Made by a program: the position numbers and the translations under genes
Assembly (NCBI RefSeq): GCF_039526385.1
Contig: NZ_BAAAIX010000014.1
Location: 1-64,000 of the forward strand
Direction of reading: 5' to 3'
Length of the DNA: 64,000 nt
Origin: Luteococcus peritonei
Lineage (GTDB): Bacteria; Actinomycetota; Actinomycetes; Propionibacteriales; Propionibacteriaceae
Shown: positions 8,329 through 18,019 of the stretch, piece by piece
Layout of the letters: each line of letters opens with the position of its first letter
Numbering within the stretch: position 1 is the first letter of the stretch
Notes under the pieces: model-generated
Databases searched by the model: none
Told to the model about the DNA's origin: nothing
Seen by the model: the letters and a program-made list of their open reading frames with translations, nothing else

Positions 8329-8937
8329 TCAGGCGGTCGGTGCCGGGGGAGCCCAGTTCGGGTCGCGGCCGATGAAGGCCATCAGCTTGTCCTCGCTGGA
8401 GGCGTCGGCGGCCACCGGCTGCTGCTCGCCGAACTGGCCCGAGGAGCGGATCATCTCCTCGCGGGCCTGCATGCCCTCGAGCATCTGGGCGCAGGTGAGC
8501 TGGTCCAGCCCGGACTCCTGACCGCTCGCGCGGGCCAGGTCCCAGGTGTGCATGAAGATGTCCGGCACGTAGAAGGTCTCGAAGGCCTCCAGCCAGGGCT
8601 GGCGTCCGAAGTGCTCGTTCTCCAGTTCCAGGTCCAGGCTCTTCGGGTTGTCCAGGATGGTCTGCATCTGCTCGCTGTGCTTGCGCCAGGTCTCCACCGG
8701 GTCTCCGGCCACCGAGGGCACGGGGGCCAGCGTGACACCCTCGGCGCCGCCCAGCAGGCTGCGCGACCAGTCCACCAGGTGGCCCACCACGTCGCGGGCG
8801 GTCCAGCCGGCCACCGGCGCGGGGGCGGACCAGTCGGTCACCTTCTCCAGCTTGGCGGCGAAGCTCGCGGCCAGGGTGCGGTGCTGCTCGGCCAGGGACT
8901 TGCGCTTCTCGTTGCGCTCTTCGCGGGAATCGCTCAT
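8329..8937 (-). CDS. TIGR03086/maleylpyruvate isomerase N-terminal-like (DinB superfamily) protein
   Basis: The 202-residue protein has the pattern of actinobacterial mycothiol-dependent maleylpyruvate isomerase-like proteins: a four-helix DinB-type fold with VAGWTARDVVGHLVDW and later VPDIFMHTWDLARASG, where the histidines are the likely divalent-metal ligands. These proteins are often thiol-dependent transferases or isomerases, but most have no known reaction. I chose the ATG at 8937 over an ATG 17 codons upstream, because the upstream extension is glycine/proline-rich and runs towards the zinc-responsive promoter of the divergent gene. Confidence 0.7.
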   Translation of the reverse strand: MSDSREERNEKRKSLAEQHRTLAASFAAKLEKVTDWSAPAPVAGWTARDVVGHLVDWSRSLLGGAEGVTLAPVPSVAGDPVETWRKHSEQMQTILDNPKSLDLELENEHFGRQPWLEAFETFYVPDIFMHTWDLARASGQESGLDQLTCAQMLEGMQAREEMIRSSGQFGEQQPVAADASSEDKLMAFIGRDPNWAPPAPTA

Positions 8938-8996
8938 GGGTCCCAGTCTGCCGCCCCCGGCGGCGTCCGGGGGAGAGGCCATGCGCACAGCTTATT

Positions 8997-9011
8997 TGAG
9001 AACGGTTATCA
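8997..9011 (+). promoter_or_regulatory. Zur-type zinc box
   Basis: TGAGAACGGTTATCA is an imperfect 15-bp palindrome of the form seen for actinobacterial Zur sites (TGAnAAnnnTTnTCA). It ends eight bases before the start of a COG0523 GTPase gene. Zinc-loaded Zur bound here would be expected to block transcription, so that the GTPase is made when zinc is scarce. Confidence 0.7.
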
Positions 9012-9019
9012 TCAAACTC

Positions 9020-10202
<1,183 letters not shown>

Positions 10203-10204
<2 letters not shown>

Positions 10205-10266
10205 GCACGACCAGGACCGAGCACGAGCAGAACCCCGCACGAGCAGAACCCGGCACGGCCAGGATC
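10203..10266. repeat. 16-bp degenerate tandem repeat (4 units) after the GTPase gene
   Basis: Four 16-bp units run from the stop codon of the GTPase gene: GAGCACGACCAGGACC, GAGCACGAGCAGAACC, CCGCACGAGCAGAACC and CGGCACGGCCAGGATC. They differ at a few positions, so the array is older or more degenerate than the 14-bp array near xylB. No hairpin terminator is seen here. Confidence 0.8.
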
Positions 10267-10314
10267 GAGGCCGGCCCGGTTGTGCCGCGGGGGCGGGCAC
10301 GCTTCGATGGGCTG

Positions 10315-12795
10315 GTGCCCGACCATGCCAGCCTGCGCCGCGACGAGGCCGAGACCCGCGCCGCGCTGATCACCGTCCGCCAGGTCCATGTGGAGCTCGA
10401 CCTGCGTCGGCCCGAGAGCTTCACCAGCGCCACCACCATCAGCTTCGACTGCACCGCGCCGGGAGCCACCAGCTTCGTCGACTTCTGCGGCACCAGCCTC
10501 GACGAGCTGGTGCTCAACGGCCGGCCGGTGGCGCAGCCGCACTGGTCCGGAGGTCGGATCCGGCTGGAGGGCCTGGCCGCTCGCAACGAGCTGCTGGTGC
10601 GCGGCACCATGGCCTACTCCAGCGATGGGGAGGGGCTGCACCGCCACGTCGACGCCGCCGACGGCGAGGCCTACCTGTACGCCATGAGCTTCCTGGACGC
10701 GGCCCCGCGCTGGTTCGCCTGCTTCGACCAGCCCGACCTCAAGGCACCCGTCGGCCTGGACGTGCTCGCCCCGGAGCACTGGAGCGTGGTCGGCAACCAG
10801 CCGGCCAGCAGCACCGCGCCGGGCCGGTGGAGCATCGAGCCCGGCCATCCGCTGAGCAGCTACTTCGTCACCCTGGCCGCCGGGCCCTGGCACCGCATCG
10901 ACGGCGGGCAGCACGGCCGCAATGCCATGGGCCGCCCGGTGGGCTTGACACTCCATGCCCGGGCCAGCCTGGCCGAGCAGCTGGAGGCCGAGGCCGAGGA
11001 CATCCTGGCGGTGACCCGGGCCGGCCTCGACGCCTATCGCCGGCTGTTCGACAGTGACTACCCCTTCGAGGACTACGCGCAGGTCTTCGTGCCCGACTTC
11101 AACGCCGGTGCCATGGAGAACCCGGGCTGCGTCGTCTTCCGCGAGCAGTTCCTGGGCCGGGGGCCCGTGGCGCGCCGGGAGCGGGCCCGCCGGGCCGGCA
11201 CCATCTGCCACGAGATGGCCCACCAGTGGTTCGGCGACCTGGTCACCATGCGCTGGTGGGACGAGCTGTGGCTGAACGAGTCCTTCGCCGAGTACATGGG
11301 CCACCGGGTGTCCACCGAGGCGGCCGGATACCCGCTGTGGACCGACTTCGCCCTGGAGCGCAAGCAGTGGGGGATCGACGCCGACCTGTCCCCGTCGACG
11401 CACCCGGTGGCGGGCAACGGTGCCGCCGATGCGCAGGCGGCGCTGGCCAACTTCGACGGGATCTCCTATGCCAAGGGTGCGGCGGTGCTGCGCCAGCTGG
11501 CCACCTGGATGGGCGACGAGGCCTTCCTGGCCGGGTTGCGGGAGCACTTCGCCGCGCACGCCCACGGCAATGCCACCATGGCCGACCTGCTCTCGGCCTG
11601 GCGCCGACAGGGCGTCGAGGGCCTGGACGAGTGGGTCGAGGCCTGGCTGGCCACCAGCGGCATCGACCTGGTGCGGGTGCAGGCCGACGACCGCCCGCGC
11701 CTGCTGCGGGAGGGCAGCCGACCGCACCGCCTGCTGCTCCAGGTGCACCCTGCGACAGCGAGTGTCCCCGCAGCGCAGCCGGGCGTCGAGCACCGGATCG
11801 CCGTCGAGGGCCCGCTGACGCCGCTTCCGGAGGCAGCCTCCGGCAGCCTGCTGCTGCCCGACGCCGACGGCCGCGGTTGGGTGCGCACCCGCCCCGCCGT
11901 GGTGGGCAGTGGCGACCCGTGGAGCGTGCCGGCCTCCACCCTGGCAGAGCCGCAGGCCCGGGTGGCGCTGCTGGGCTCGCTGCGCGACGCCTGGCGCCAT
12001 GGTGAGGTGCCCACCGGGCGCGCCCTGGACCTGCTGCTGGACCACCTGCCCACCGAGACCGACCAGGACCTGCTGGCCTGGTGCTGCGGCCAGGTGGAAC
12101 AGCTGTGCGGCAGCTGGAGCCTGCCACAGGACAGGGCGGCGCGTCGCGCCCGTGCCGCCGCGCTGCTGGAGCACGGCCGGGCGGCGAGCGAGCCGGGCAG
12201 CGACGCCCACCTCACCTGGACCCGGGCGCTGCTGCAGCTCACCGACTCCACCGACCTGCTGCTGGGCCTGCTGCAGATCGACGGCCTCGCCACCCTGGCC
12301 CCCGACGAGCGATGGCTGGCCGTGCGACGCGCCGTCACCCTGGGTCACGACCCCTCGCTGGTGGACCAGGAGCTGGCCCGCGACGACTCCAGCGCCGGCC
12401 GGCTGGCCGCCGCCCGGGCCCGTGCCCAGCTGCCCAGCGTCGAGGCGAAGCGCGCGGCGATGGAACTGGTGCTGGCGCCCTCGCAGGCCAGTACCTACCA
12501 GGTCCAGGCCGCAGCCACCGGGCTCTTCCTCCCCGACCAGCACGAGCTCACGGCGCCGCTGGTGGCCGAGTGGTTCGCCCGCATCGGTGGCACCGCCGCC
12601 TTCCGCTCAGGCTGGGCCCTGGGCGCCGTGGTGCGCACCGGCTACCCGTTCAGCCATGCCGACCGGGCCCGCCTGGCGGCCGCCCAGCAGGCGCTCCAGG
12701 ACCCCGGGCTGGACCCCACCCTGGAGCGTGCGCTGCGCGATGGCCTCGCCCTGCTGGAACGCCACCATTCGGCCCTGACCGGCCTCGACGCGTAG
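10315..12795 (+). CDS. pepN: Aminopeptidase N (M1 family zinc metallopeptidase)
   Basis: The protein, 826 residues from this start, removes N-terminal amino acids from peptides in the cytoplasm. The exopeptidase motif GAMEN is at 265-269. The zinc site is HEMAH (His299, catalytic Glu300, His303) with Glu322 in NESFAEYM as the third ligand. The C-terminal ERAP1-like helical domain is present, so the length is normal for actinobacterial PepN. GTG 10315 is preferred because it gives a family-like N-terminus (VPDHASLRRDEAETRAALITV). An in-frame GTG at 10282 would add 11 residues and cannot be excluded. Confidence 0.93.
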   Translation: MPDHASLRRDEAETRAALITVRQVHVELDLRRPESFTSATTISFDCTAPGATSFVDFCGTSLDELVLNGRPVAQPHWSGGRIRLEGLAARNELLVRGTMAYSSDGEGLHRHVDAADGEAYLYAMSFLDAAPRWFACFDQPDLKAPVGLDVLAPEHWSVVGNQPASSTAPGRWSIEPGHPLSSYFVTLAAGPWHRIDGGQHGRNAMGRPVGLTLHARASLAEQLEAEAEDILAVTRAGLDAYRRLFDSDYPFEDYAQVFVPDFNAGAMENPGCVVFREQFLGRGPVARRERARRAGTICHEMAHQWFGDLVTMRWWDELWLNESFAEYMGHRVSTEAAGYPLWTDFALERKQWGIDADLSPSTHPVAGNGAADAQAALANFDGISYAKGAAVLRQLATWMGDEAFLAGLREHFAAHAHGNATMADLLSAWRRQGVEGLDEWVEAWLATSGIDLVRVQADDRPRLLREGSRPHRLLLQVHPATASVPAAQPGVEHRIAVEGPLTPLPEAASGSLLLPDADGRGWVRTRPAVVGSGDPWSVPASTLAEPQARVALLGSLRDAWRHGEVPTGRALDLLLDHLPTETDQDLLAWCCGQVEQLCGSWSLPQDRAARRARAAALLEHGRAASEPGSDAHLTWTRALLQLTDSTDLLLGLLQIDGLATLAPDERWLAVRRAVTLGHDPSLVDQELARDDSSAGRLAAARARAQLPSVEAKRAAMELVLAPSQASTYQVQAAATGLFLPDQHELTAPLVAEWFARIGGTAAFRSGWALGAVVRTGYPFSHADRARLAAAQQALQDPGLDPTLERALRDGLALLERHHSALTGLDA

Positions 12796-12798
12796 AAT
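12793..12798 (+). promoter_or_regulatory. -10 box of the VanW-family gene
   Basis: TAGAAT begins at the stop codon of pepN and lies 33 bases before the next start. This suggests that the VanW-family gene has its own promoter. A Shine-Dalgarno sequence (GGAGG, 12821-12825) precedes the GTG at 12831. Confidence 0.5.
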
Positions 12799-12830
12799 CG
12801 AATGACCAACACGTCTTCTGGAGGATCCCC

Positions 12831-14546
12831 GTGAGCAGCACTCCCACCGGCGAGCAGCGTCGCAGGCGCTGGCCCTGGATCGCCGGCGGCGCCGTCGTGC
12901 TGGCCGCGGCCGGCGTCTACGGCACCGGCTACGCGATGGCTGGCGACAGCCTGCCGCGCGGTACCACCGTCGACGGCGTGAGCATCGGCGGCGTGGACAG
13001 CGCCACCGCCACCACGACCTTGCGCGAGGCCATGCAGCAGCGCGCCACCGCCCCGATCACGCTCGCCGCCGGCGGCAAGAGCGTGAAGCTGGACCCCGCC
13101 CAGGCCGGGCTCAGCGTGGACTACCAGGCCACCGTCGAGCAGGCCGGCGCCGGCAAGAGCCTCGACCCGGTGCACATCTGGAACGTGCTGCGCGGCGGCG
13201 GCCCGATCGAGCCCGTGGTCCGCACCGACCAGAAGGCGCTGCAGGCGGCCGTCGCGAAGGCCGCCCCCAGCTTCGCGGCCAAGGTCACCGACGCCACGGT
13301 GGCGCTGCAGCGCGAGAAGGTCACCCTCAAGCCCGGTGTCAACGGCGCCGAGCTGGACCAGGCCAAGGCCGTCGACGCGGTCTCCAAGGCCTATCTGGAC
13401 ACCACCTCCGTCGAGGCACCGGTCAAGACCACCGAGCCGGCCGTCACCACCGAGGAGGCCAAGCAGTTCGTCGCCAGCCAGATCACCCCGCGGGTGAGCA
13501 GCCCGCTGGTGCTGGACCTGGGCGCCAAGGGCAAGGTGCCGCTGACCGGCCCCGGCATCGGCGAGCTGACCAAGATCACCAGCAAGGACGGCCAGCTCAG
13601 CGCCACCACCGACATGGACGTGCTCTACAAGGCCGCCACCACCAAGGCCGCGAAGGCGGGCCTCACCGCACCGAAGGATGCCCGCTGGGCCCTGCAGGGC
13701 GGCAAGCCCACCCTGGTGCCCGGCAAGCCGGGCGAGCAGATCGACCGCAAGTCCTTCGACAAGCTGGTGGCGCCTGCCCTGGTCAAGACCGGTGCGGCGC
13801 GCACCGTGAAGGTGGCCGTGGCCAAGAAGGAGCCGGAGCACACCACCGAGGAGGCCAAGAAGGCCGCCGTGAAGCAGGTGACCGGCGAGTTCACCACCTA
13901 CTTCCCGCACGCCGACTACCGCAACACCAACCTCTCGGTGGCCGCCTCGCGGGTGAACAACGCCTACATCGCGCCCGGCGAGACCTTCAGCATGAACGAC
14001 ACCATCGGTCCGCGCACGCCCGGCTCGGGCTTCGTGGACGGCTGGGTGATCAGCGGCGACCACCTGGTCAAGGAGAATGCCGGTGGCATCTCGCAGAGCG
14101 GCACCACCGTCTTCAACGCCCTGTTCTTCTCCGGCCTGCAGCACGTGGAGCACCAGCCCCACACCATGTACTTCGACCGCTACCCGGCCGGCCGCGAGGC
14201 CACGCTGTACTACGGCAGCATCGACGTGAAGTTCAAGAACGACAGCCCCTATGGCGCCATCCTGCAGGCCTCCGTGAACCCGTCGAGCCCCGGCAACAAG
14301 GGCTCGATCACCGTCAAGGTATGGTCCACCAAGGTCTACACCGCGGTGAAGAGCTCGGAGCTGGCCAAGTCGAACTTCACCTCGGGCCGCACCCTGCACC
14401 GCTCCGGCGAGAAGTGCCACGCCCAGGCCGCCTCGCCCGGCTTCACCGTGAACTACTCGCGGCTGTTCTACAAGGGCAGCCAGGTGGTCAAGCGCGAGCC
14501 CTACACCTGGACCTATGCCCCCACCGACGAGATCATCTGCGACTGA
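12831..14546 (+). CDS. VanW-family cell-envelope protein with putative peptidoglycan-binding repeats
   Basis: The 571-residue protein has a short basic N-terminus, one membrane span (WIAGGAVVLAAAGVYGTGYAM) and an extracellular part. Two repeated modules (about residues 45-330; GTTVDGVSIGGVD, later VTTEEAKQFV) resemble the YoaR/PGBD4-type putative peptidoglycan-binding domain. The VanW domain follows (ASRVNNAYIAPGETFSMND, then GGISQSGTTVFNALFFSGL). Such proteins are thought to act at the cell wall, but their biochemical role is not known. The start is GTG 12831 because it has a GGAGG site. A long upstream extension of the frame overlaps pepN and is not coding. Confidence 0.85.
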   Translation: MSSTPTGEQRRRRWPWIAGGAVVLAAAGVYGTGYAMAGDSLPRGTTVDGVSIGGVDSATATTTLREAMQQRATAPITLAAGGKSVKLDPAQAGLSVDYQATVEQAGAGKSLDPVHIWNVLRGGGPIEPVVRTDQKALQAAVAKAAPSFAAKVTDATVALQREKVTLKPGVNGAELDQAKAVDAVSKAYLDTTSVEAPVKTTEPAVTTEEAKQFVASQITPRVSSPLVLDLGAKGKVPLTGPGIGELTKITSKDGQLSATTDMDVLYKAATTKAAKAGLTAPKDARWALQGGKPTLVPGKPGEQIDRKSFDKLVAPALVKTGAARTVKVAVAKKEPEHTTEEAKKAAVKQVTGEFTTYFPHADYRNTNLSVAASRVNNAYIAPGETFSMNDTIGPRTPGSGFVDGWVISGDHLVKENAGGISQSGTTVFNALFFSGLQHVEHQPHTMYFDRYPAGREATLYYGSIDVKFKNDSPYGAILQASVNPSSPGNKGSITVKVWSTKVYTAVKSSELAKSNFTSGRTLHRSGEKCHAQAASPGFTVNYSRLFYKGSQVVKREPYTWTYAPTDEIICD

Positions 14547-14598
14547 GCGGGCGCATCGCTCGCCCCGGACGGGTGGAGTGACGCACCACAACGGGTTG

Positions 14599-14604
14599 TA
14601 GAGT
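14599..14604 (+). promoter_or_regulatory. -10 box of fdxA
   Basis: TAGAGT lies 58 bases before the ferredoxin start, in the intergenic region between the VanW-family gene and fdxA. A ribosome site (GAGGAGA) follows at about 14649-14655, so this transcript has a leader. Confidence 0.4.
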
Positions 14605-14662
14605 CATACCTGCCGCTCCCGGAATGCGGGCCCGGCCATGAACCAAGGATGAGGAGACCCCA

Positions 14663-14983
14663 GTGACCTACGTCATTGCGCAGCCGTGTGTCGACGTCAA
14701 GGACCGTGCGTGCGTCGAGGAGTGTCCCGTCGACTGCATCTACGAGGGCAACCGGATGCTCTACATCCACCCCGAGGAGTGCGTCGACTGCGGCGCCTGC
14801 GAGCCGGTCTGCCCGGTGGAGGCGATCTTCTACGAGGACGACGTGCCCGCCGAGTTCAAGCAGTACTACGACGTCAACGTCACCTTCTTCGACGGCATCG
14901 GCTCGCCCGGTGGCGCCTCCAAGCTGGGCACCATCGACAAGGACCACCCGGTCGTCGAGGCCCTGCCGCCGCAGGCCGAGTGA
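14663..14983 (+). CDS. fdxA: Ferredoxin FdxA (3Fe-4S/4Fe-4S, 7Fe type)
   Basis: A 106-residue soluble ferredoxin. The N-terminal half has CVDVKDRACVEECPVDCIYEG, whose spacing fits a [3Fe-4S] cluster plus one shared Cys. The second motif, CVDCGACEPVCPVEAI, gives the [4Fe-4S] site. The length and the acidic C-terminal tail match the FdxA/FdxC type of actinobacteria and Thermus. It is a likely electron carrier for ferredoxin-dependent enzymes such as the KorAB complex encoded at the other end of this window, though that pairing is inference. dapC begins 10 bases after its stop, as in many actinobacteria. Confidence 0.95.
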   Translation: MTYVIAQPCVDVKDRACVEECPVDCIYEGNRMLYIHPEECVDCGACEPVCPVEAIFYEDDVPAEFKQYYDVNVTFFDGIGSPGGASKLGTIDKDHPVVEALPPQAE

Positions 14984-14993
14984 CGCACCAGTC

Positions 14994-16115
14994 GTGAACA
15001 GCAGCACCTCGAGCAGCCGGGCCCCGTTGGCGGCCCGGCTGCCTGATTTTCCGTGGGACTCACTGGCCGGCGCCAAGGCCACGGCCCAGGCGCACCCCGG
15101 CGGCATCTGCGACCTGAGTGTCGGCACCCCGGTGGACCCGACCCCGGCGGTGGCGCGTGAGGCGCTGGTGGCCGCCGCGGAGCGCTGGGCCGGCTATCCG
15201 ACCGTCTGGGGCACCCCCGCGCTGCGGGCCGCCATCCTCGGCTACCTGGAACGACGCTGGAAGGCCGCCGGTCTGGGCGAGCGCAATGTGCTGCCCGTGG
15301 TGGGCACCAAGGAGCTGGTCGCCTGGCTGCCCACCCAGCTCGGCCTCGGACCGGACGACCTGGTGGTCATCCCCGGCACCGCCTATCCCACCTACGAGGT
15401 GGGGGCCGCGATCGTCGGGGCCAGGATCCAGCGCTGCGACGACCCCGCGCAGGTCGACGGCACCCCCGCACTGGTCTGGATCAACTCCCCGGCCAACCCG
15501 CACGGGGCCATCCTCGACCCCGACGAGCTGCGGGCCTGGGTCTCCTTCGCCCGGGAGTCGGGGGCCGTGCTGGCCAGCGACGAGTGCTACGGCGAGTTCG
15601 GCTGGCAGGCCGAGCCCTGCAGCGTGCTGGACGCCGACATCTGCGGCGGTTCGTTCGACGGCCTGCTCGCGGTGCACTCGCTGAGCAAGCGCTCCAACAT
15701 GGCCGGCTACCGCGGCGGCTTCGTCGCGGGCGACGAGCAGCTGTGCATGGAGCTGCTGGAGCTGCGCAAGCACGGCGGCATGATGCTGCCCGGCCCGGTG
15801 CAGGAGGCGATGGCCGCCGCCCTCGACGACCACGCGCACGTGGAGGAGCAGCGCGAGCGCTACCTGGCCCGCCGGGCGCTGCTCAAGCCCGCCCTGGAGA
15901 GCGCCGGTTTCACGATCGACCACTCCGAGGGCTCGCTCTACCTGTGGGCCACCCGCGGCGAGGACTGCCGCCGCACCGTCGACTGGCTGGCCGAGCGCGG
16001 CATCCTGGCCGCACCGGGCGACTTCTACGGCAGCCAGAGCGGCCAGCACGTGAGGATCGCGCTGACCGCCACCGACGAGCGGATCGCCGCCGCGGCCGAA
16101 CGCCTGCGCGGCTGA
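14994..16115 (+). CDS. dapC: N-succinyldiaminopimelate aminotransferase, actinobacterial type
   Basis: The 373-residue fold-type I PLP enzyme converts N-succinyl-2-amino-6-ketopimelate to N-succinyl-LL-diaminopimelate in lysine and peptidoglycan precursor synthesis. The PLP lysine is Lys232 in HSLSKRSNMAGYR, and the substrate-binding INSPANPHG motif lies upstream of it. The start is GTG 14994, ten bases after fdxA. The fdxA-dapC order and the nearby dapD support the assignment over a general aspartate aminotransferase. Confidence 0.9.
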   Translation: MNSSTSSSRAPLAARLPDFPWDSLAGAKATAQAHPGGICDLSVGTPVDPTPAVAREALVAAAERWAGYPTVWGTPALRAAILGYLERRWKAAGLGERNVLPVVGTKELVAWLPTQLGLGPDDLVVIPGTAYPTYEVGAAIVGARIQRCDDPAQVDGTPALVWINSPANPHGAILDPDELRAWVSFARESGAVLASDECYGEFGWQAEPCSVLDADICGGSFDGLLAVHSLSKRSNMAGYRGGFVAGDEQLCMELLELRKHGGMMLPGPVQEAMAAALDDHAHVEEQRERYLARRALLKPALESAGFTIDHSEGSLYLWATRGEDCRRTVDWLAERGILAAPGDFYGSQSGQHVRIALTATDERIAAAAERLRG

Positions 16116-16132
16116 CCGAACCGGATGGACGA

Positions 16133-16166
16133 CGAAGGCCCCGTGGCAGCTGCCACGGGCCCTTCG
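16133..16166. terminator. Bidirectional terminator between dapC and the lysozyme-like gene
   Basis: A near-perfect 17-bp inverted repeat with almost no loop (arms 16133-16149 and 16150-16166, one local mismatch pair) lies between two convergent genes. CGAAGG at the left end and CCTTCG at the right end close the stem. It would work for both strands. Confidence 0.85.
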
Positions 16167-16174
16167 CACGTCGG

Positions 16175-17050
16175 TCAGGCGCGCAGCGTGATGACCGCCT
16201 CGGTGGGCTTCGGGGTGGCCGAGCCCTGCCAGCGGGCCACGGCATCGGTCTGGTTGGCCCAGGTCTGGCCCCCCACCTGCACCTGGGTGACGCCGGAGCT
16301 GGCGGTGGTCATCATGAACAGCTGGGTGGCCGACCACAGGTCGGTGGCGCTGGGTGCGTTCAGGGTCACCTGGGCCTGGCCGGTGGTGACGCTGACCCGC
16401 TTGCCGAAGGCCTTGGTCACCATCGCCGCGGCATCCTGGGACGAGGGGGTCTGGGAGCCCCGGTCCAGACAGCTGACCGCGGCGGGGGAGTGCCCGGTCA
16501 GGGCGCTGCCCCAGGCCTTGGCGGCCTCCACGTGCTTGCGGTAGCCGTCGGGCACGCCGGAGCGCTGCACCTTCTGCGCCACGTCGTTGATGTCGCCGCT
16601 CTGCCAACCGGGCACCTTCACCAGGTGCTCGTAGAACTTGCCGGAGGCGTACCAGGGGTCCATGATCTGCTCCACCGTGCCCCAGCCCTGCGAGGTGCGC
16701 TGCTGGAACAGGCCCACCGAGTCCCGGTCGCCGTAGTCGATGTTGCGCAGGTCGGACTCCTGCATGGCGGTGGCCAGGGCGATCGACGAGGCCCGCGCGG
16801 GCAGCCCACGACGCTGCGCCTCCGCCACGATCACGGCGGCATTGCCGGCCTGCTCCAGGCTGAGCGAGTCCACCTCGTCGCCCACCACCACCTGGCACTG
16901 CTGGTCCGGTGGCATGACGGTGGGGATGTTGCTGTCCAGCAGCCCGACCACCCAACGGACGATCAGGGCCAGCAGCAGCACCAGCACCACCATCCCCAGC
17001 AGGGGATAGAGGCGCTGGCGGCGGCGCCGCGAGGCGCTGGGGCTGGCCAC
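16175..17050 (-). CDS. Membrane-anchored lysozyme-like protein (probable lytic transglycosylase fold)
   Basis: The 291-residue protein has a basic N-terminus (SRRRRQRL), one membrane span (LLGMVVLVLLLALIVRWVVGLL) and an outside domain. AMQESDLRNIDYGDRDSVGLFQQRTSQGWG resembles the catalytic region of lysozyme-like and transglycosylase folds, with the Glu of QES as the candidate acid. Similar actinobacterial proteins are annotated only as hypothetical or, misleadingly, as heavy-metal transporters. Its stop codon faces dapC across a shared terminator. The start is one base upstream of the dapD stop region, so the two genes may be cotranscribed. Confidence 0.6.
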   Translation of the reverse strand: MASPSASRRRRQRLYPLLGMVVLVLLLALIVRWVVGLLDSNIPTVMPPDQQCQVVVGDEVDSLSLEQAGNAAVIVAEAQRRGLPARASSIALATAMQESDLRNIDYGDRDSVGLFQQRTSQGWGTVEQIMDPWYASGKFYEHLVKVPGWQSGDINDVAQKVQRSGVPDGYRKHVEAAKAWGSALTGHSPAAVSCLDRGSQTPSSQDAAAMVTKAFGKRVSVTTGQAQVTLNAPSATDLWSATQLFMMTTASSGVTQVQVGGQTWANQTDAVARWQGSATPKPTEAVITLRA

Positions 17051-17051
17051 G

Positions 17052-17987
17052 TCAGTTCTTGTGCAGGGCGGCGTTCAGCTCGATGCGCTGGCCGTCGCGG
17101 GGCTTGGCCAGCACGGCACCGCTCTGCGAGTGGCGCAGGTAGAGGATGTCGCTGGAACCCGACAGCTCGGCGGCCTTGACCACGGTGCCGTCGGGCAGCT
17201 GCACCTTGGTGCCGGCGGTGAGGTAGAGGCCCGCCTCGACGACGCAGTTGTCGCCCAGCGAGATGCCCACGCCGCTCTCGGCGCCCAGCAGGCAGCCCTT
17301 GCCGATCGAGACGACCTCCTTGCCGCCGCCGGACAGGGTGCCCATGATCGAGGCGCCGCCGCCCACGTCGGAGCCGTCGCCCACCACGACGCCGGCCGAG
17401 ATCCGCCCCTCCACCATGGAGTGGCCCAGGGTGCCGGCGTTGAAGTTGACGAAGCCCTCGTGCATCACGGTGGTGCCGTCGGCCAGGTGGGCGCCCAACC
17501 GCACCCGGTCGCCATCGGCCACGCGGACGCCGGAGGGGATGACGTAGTCCACCATGCGCGGGAACTTGTCGATGCCGAAGACGGTGACCACGCCGCGGGC
17601 CGGGCGCAGCGCCAGCTGCACCTGCTGGAAGCCCCCCACGGCGCAGGGGCCCACCGAGGTCCAGACCACATTGGGCAGGACGCCGAAGATGCCGTCCAGG
17701 TTGATGCTGCGGGGCTGCACCAGGCGGTGGCTGAGCAGGTGCAGGCGCAGGTAGGCGTCGCTGACGTCGGCCGGGGCAGCGTCCAGGTCGATGACCGACT
17801 GCACCAGCTTCAGCTCCACCCGACGGTCCGGGTCCTCGGTCTGCGCGGAGACCATCTCCCGGGGGGCCTTGGCGCCCTCGGCCGGCGAGCCGAGCTCGGG
17901 AGCGGGGAACCAGGTGTCCAGCACCTGTCCGGATTCGTGGACGGTGGCCAGGCCCCAGCCCCAGGCAGAACGAGTCGCGTCAGTCAT
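17052..17987 (-). CDS. dapD: 2,3,4,5-tetrahydropyridine-2,6-dicarboxylate N-succinyltransferase
   Basis: The 311-residue enzyme transfers succinyl from succinyl-CoA to tetrahydrodipicolinate, the step before DapC in the succinylase branch of DAP synthesis. The C-terminal half is a left-handed parallel beta-helix of hexapeptide repeats (GDGSDVGGGASIMGTLSGG, GKGCLLGAESGVGISLGDNC). The N-terminal domain is of the longer actinobacterial type. dapC and dapD are about 1 kb apart and converge, so this is a DAP locus but not one operon. Confidence 0.93.
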   Translation of the reverse strand: MTDATRSAWGWGLATVHESGQVLDTWFPAPELGSPAEGAKAPREMVSAQTEDPDRRVELKLVQSVIDLDAAPADVSDAYLRLHLLSHRLVQPRSINLDGIFGVLPNVVWTSVGPCAVGGFQQVQLALRPARGVVTVFGIDKFPRMVDYVIPSGVRVADGDRVRLGAHLADGTTVMHEGFVNFNAGTLGHSMVEGRISAGVVVGDGSDVGGGASIMGTLSGGGKEVVSIGKGCLLGAESGVGISLGDNCVVEAGLYLTAGTKVQLPDGTVVKAAELSGSSDILYLRHSQSGAVLAKPRDGQRIELNAALHKN

Positions 17988-17994
17988 GCGCTCC

Positions 17995-18000
17995 AGCCTA
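17995..18000 (-). promoter_or_regulatory. -10 box of dapD
   Basis: On the minus strand TAGGCT ends seven bases before the dapD ATG. The spacer contains GGAG, but the spacing fits a nearly leaderless transcript. Confidence 0.5.
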
Positions 18001-18019
18001 GCGGGGAGCCGCGGTCACC

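Noticed and set aside
7032..8375. Long plus-strand frame opposite xylB
   Set aside because: Antisense shadow of a well-conserved kinase gene, without recognisable domains.
10282..10314. Upstream GTG start for pepN
   Set aside because: It would add MPRGRARFDGL, which does not resemble the family N-terminus; kept only as an alternative.
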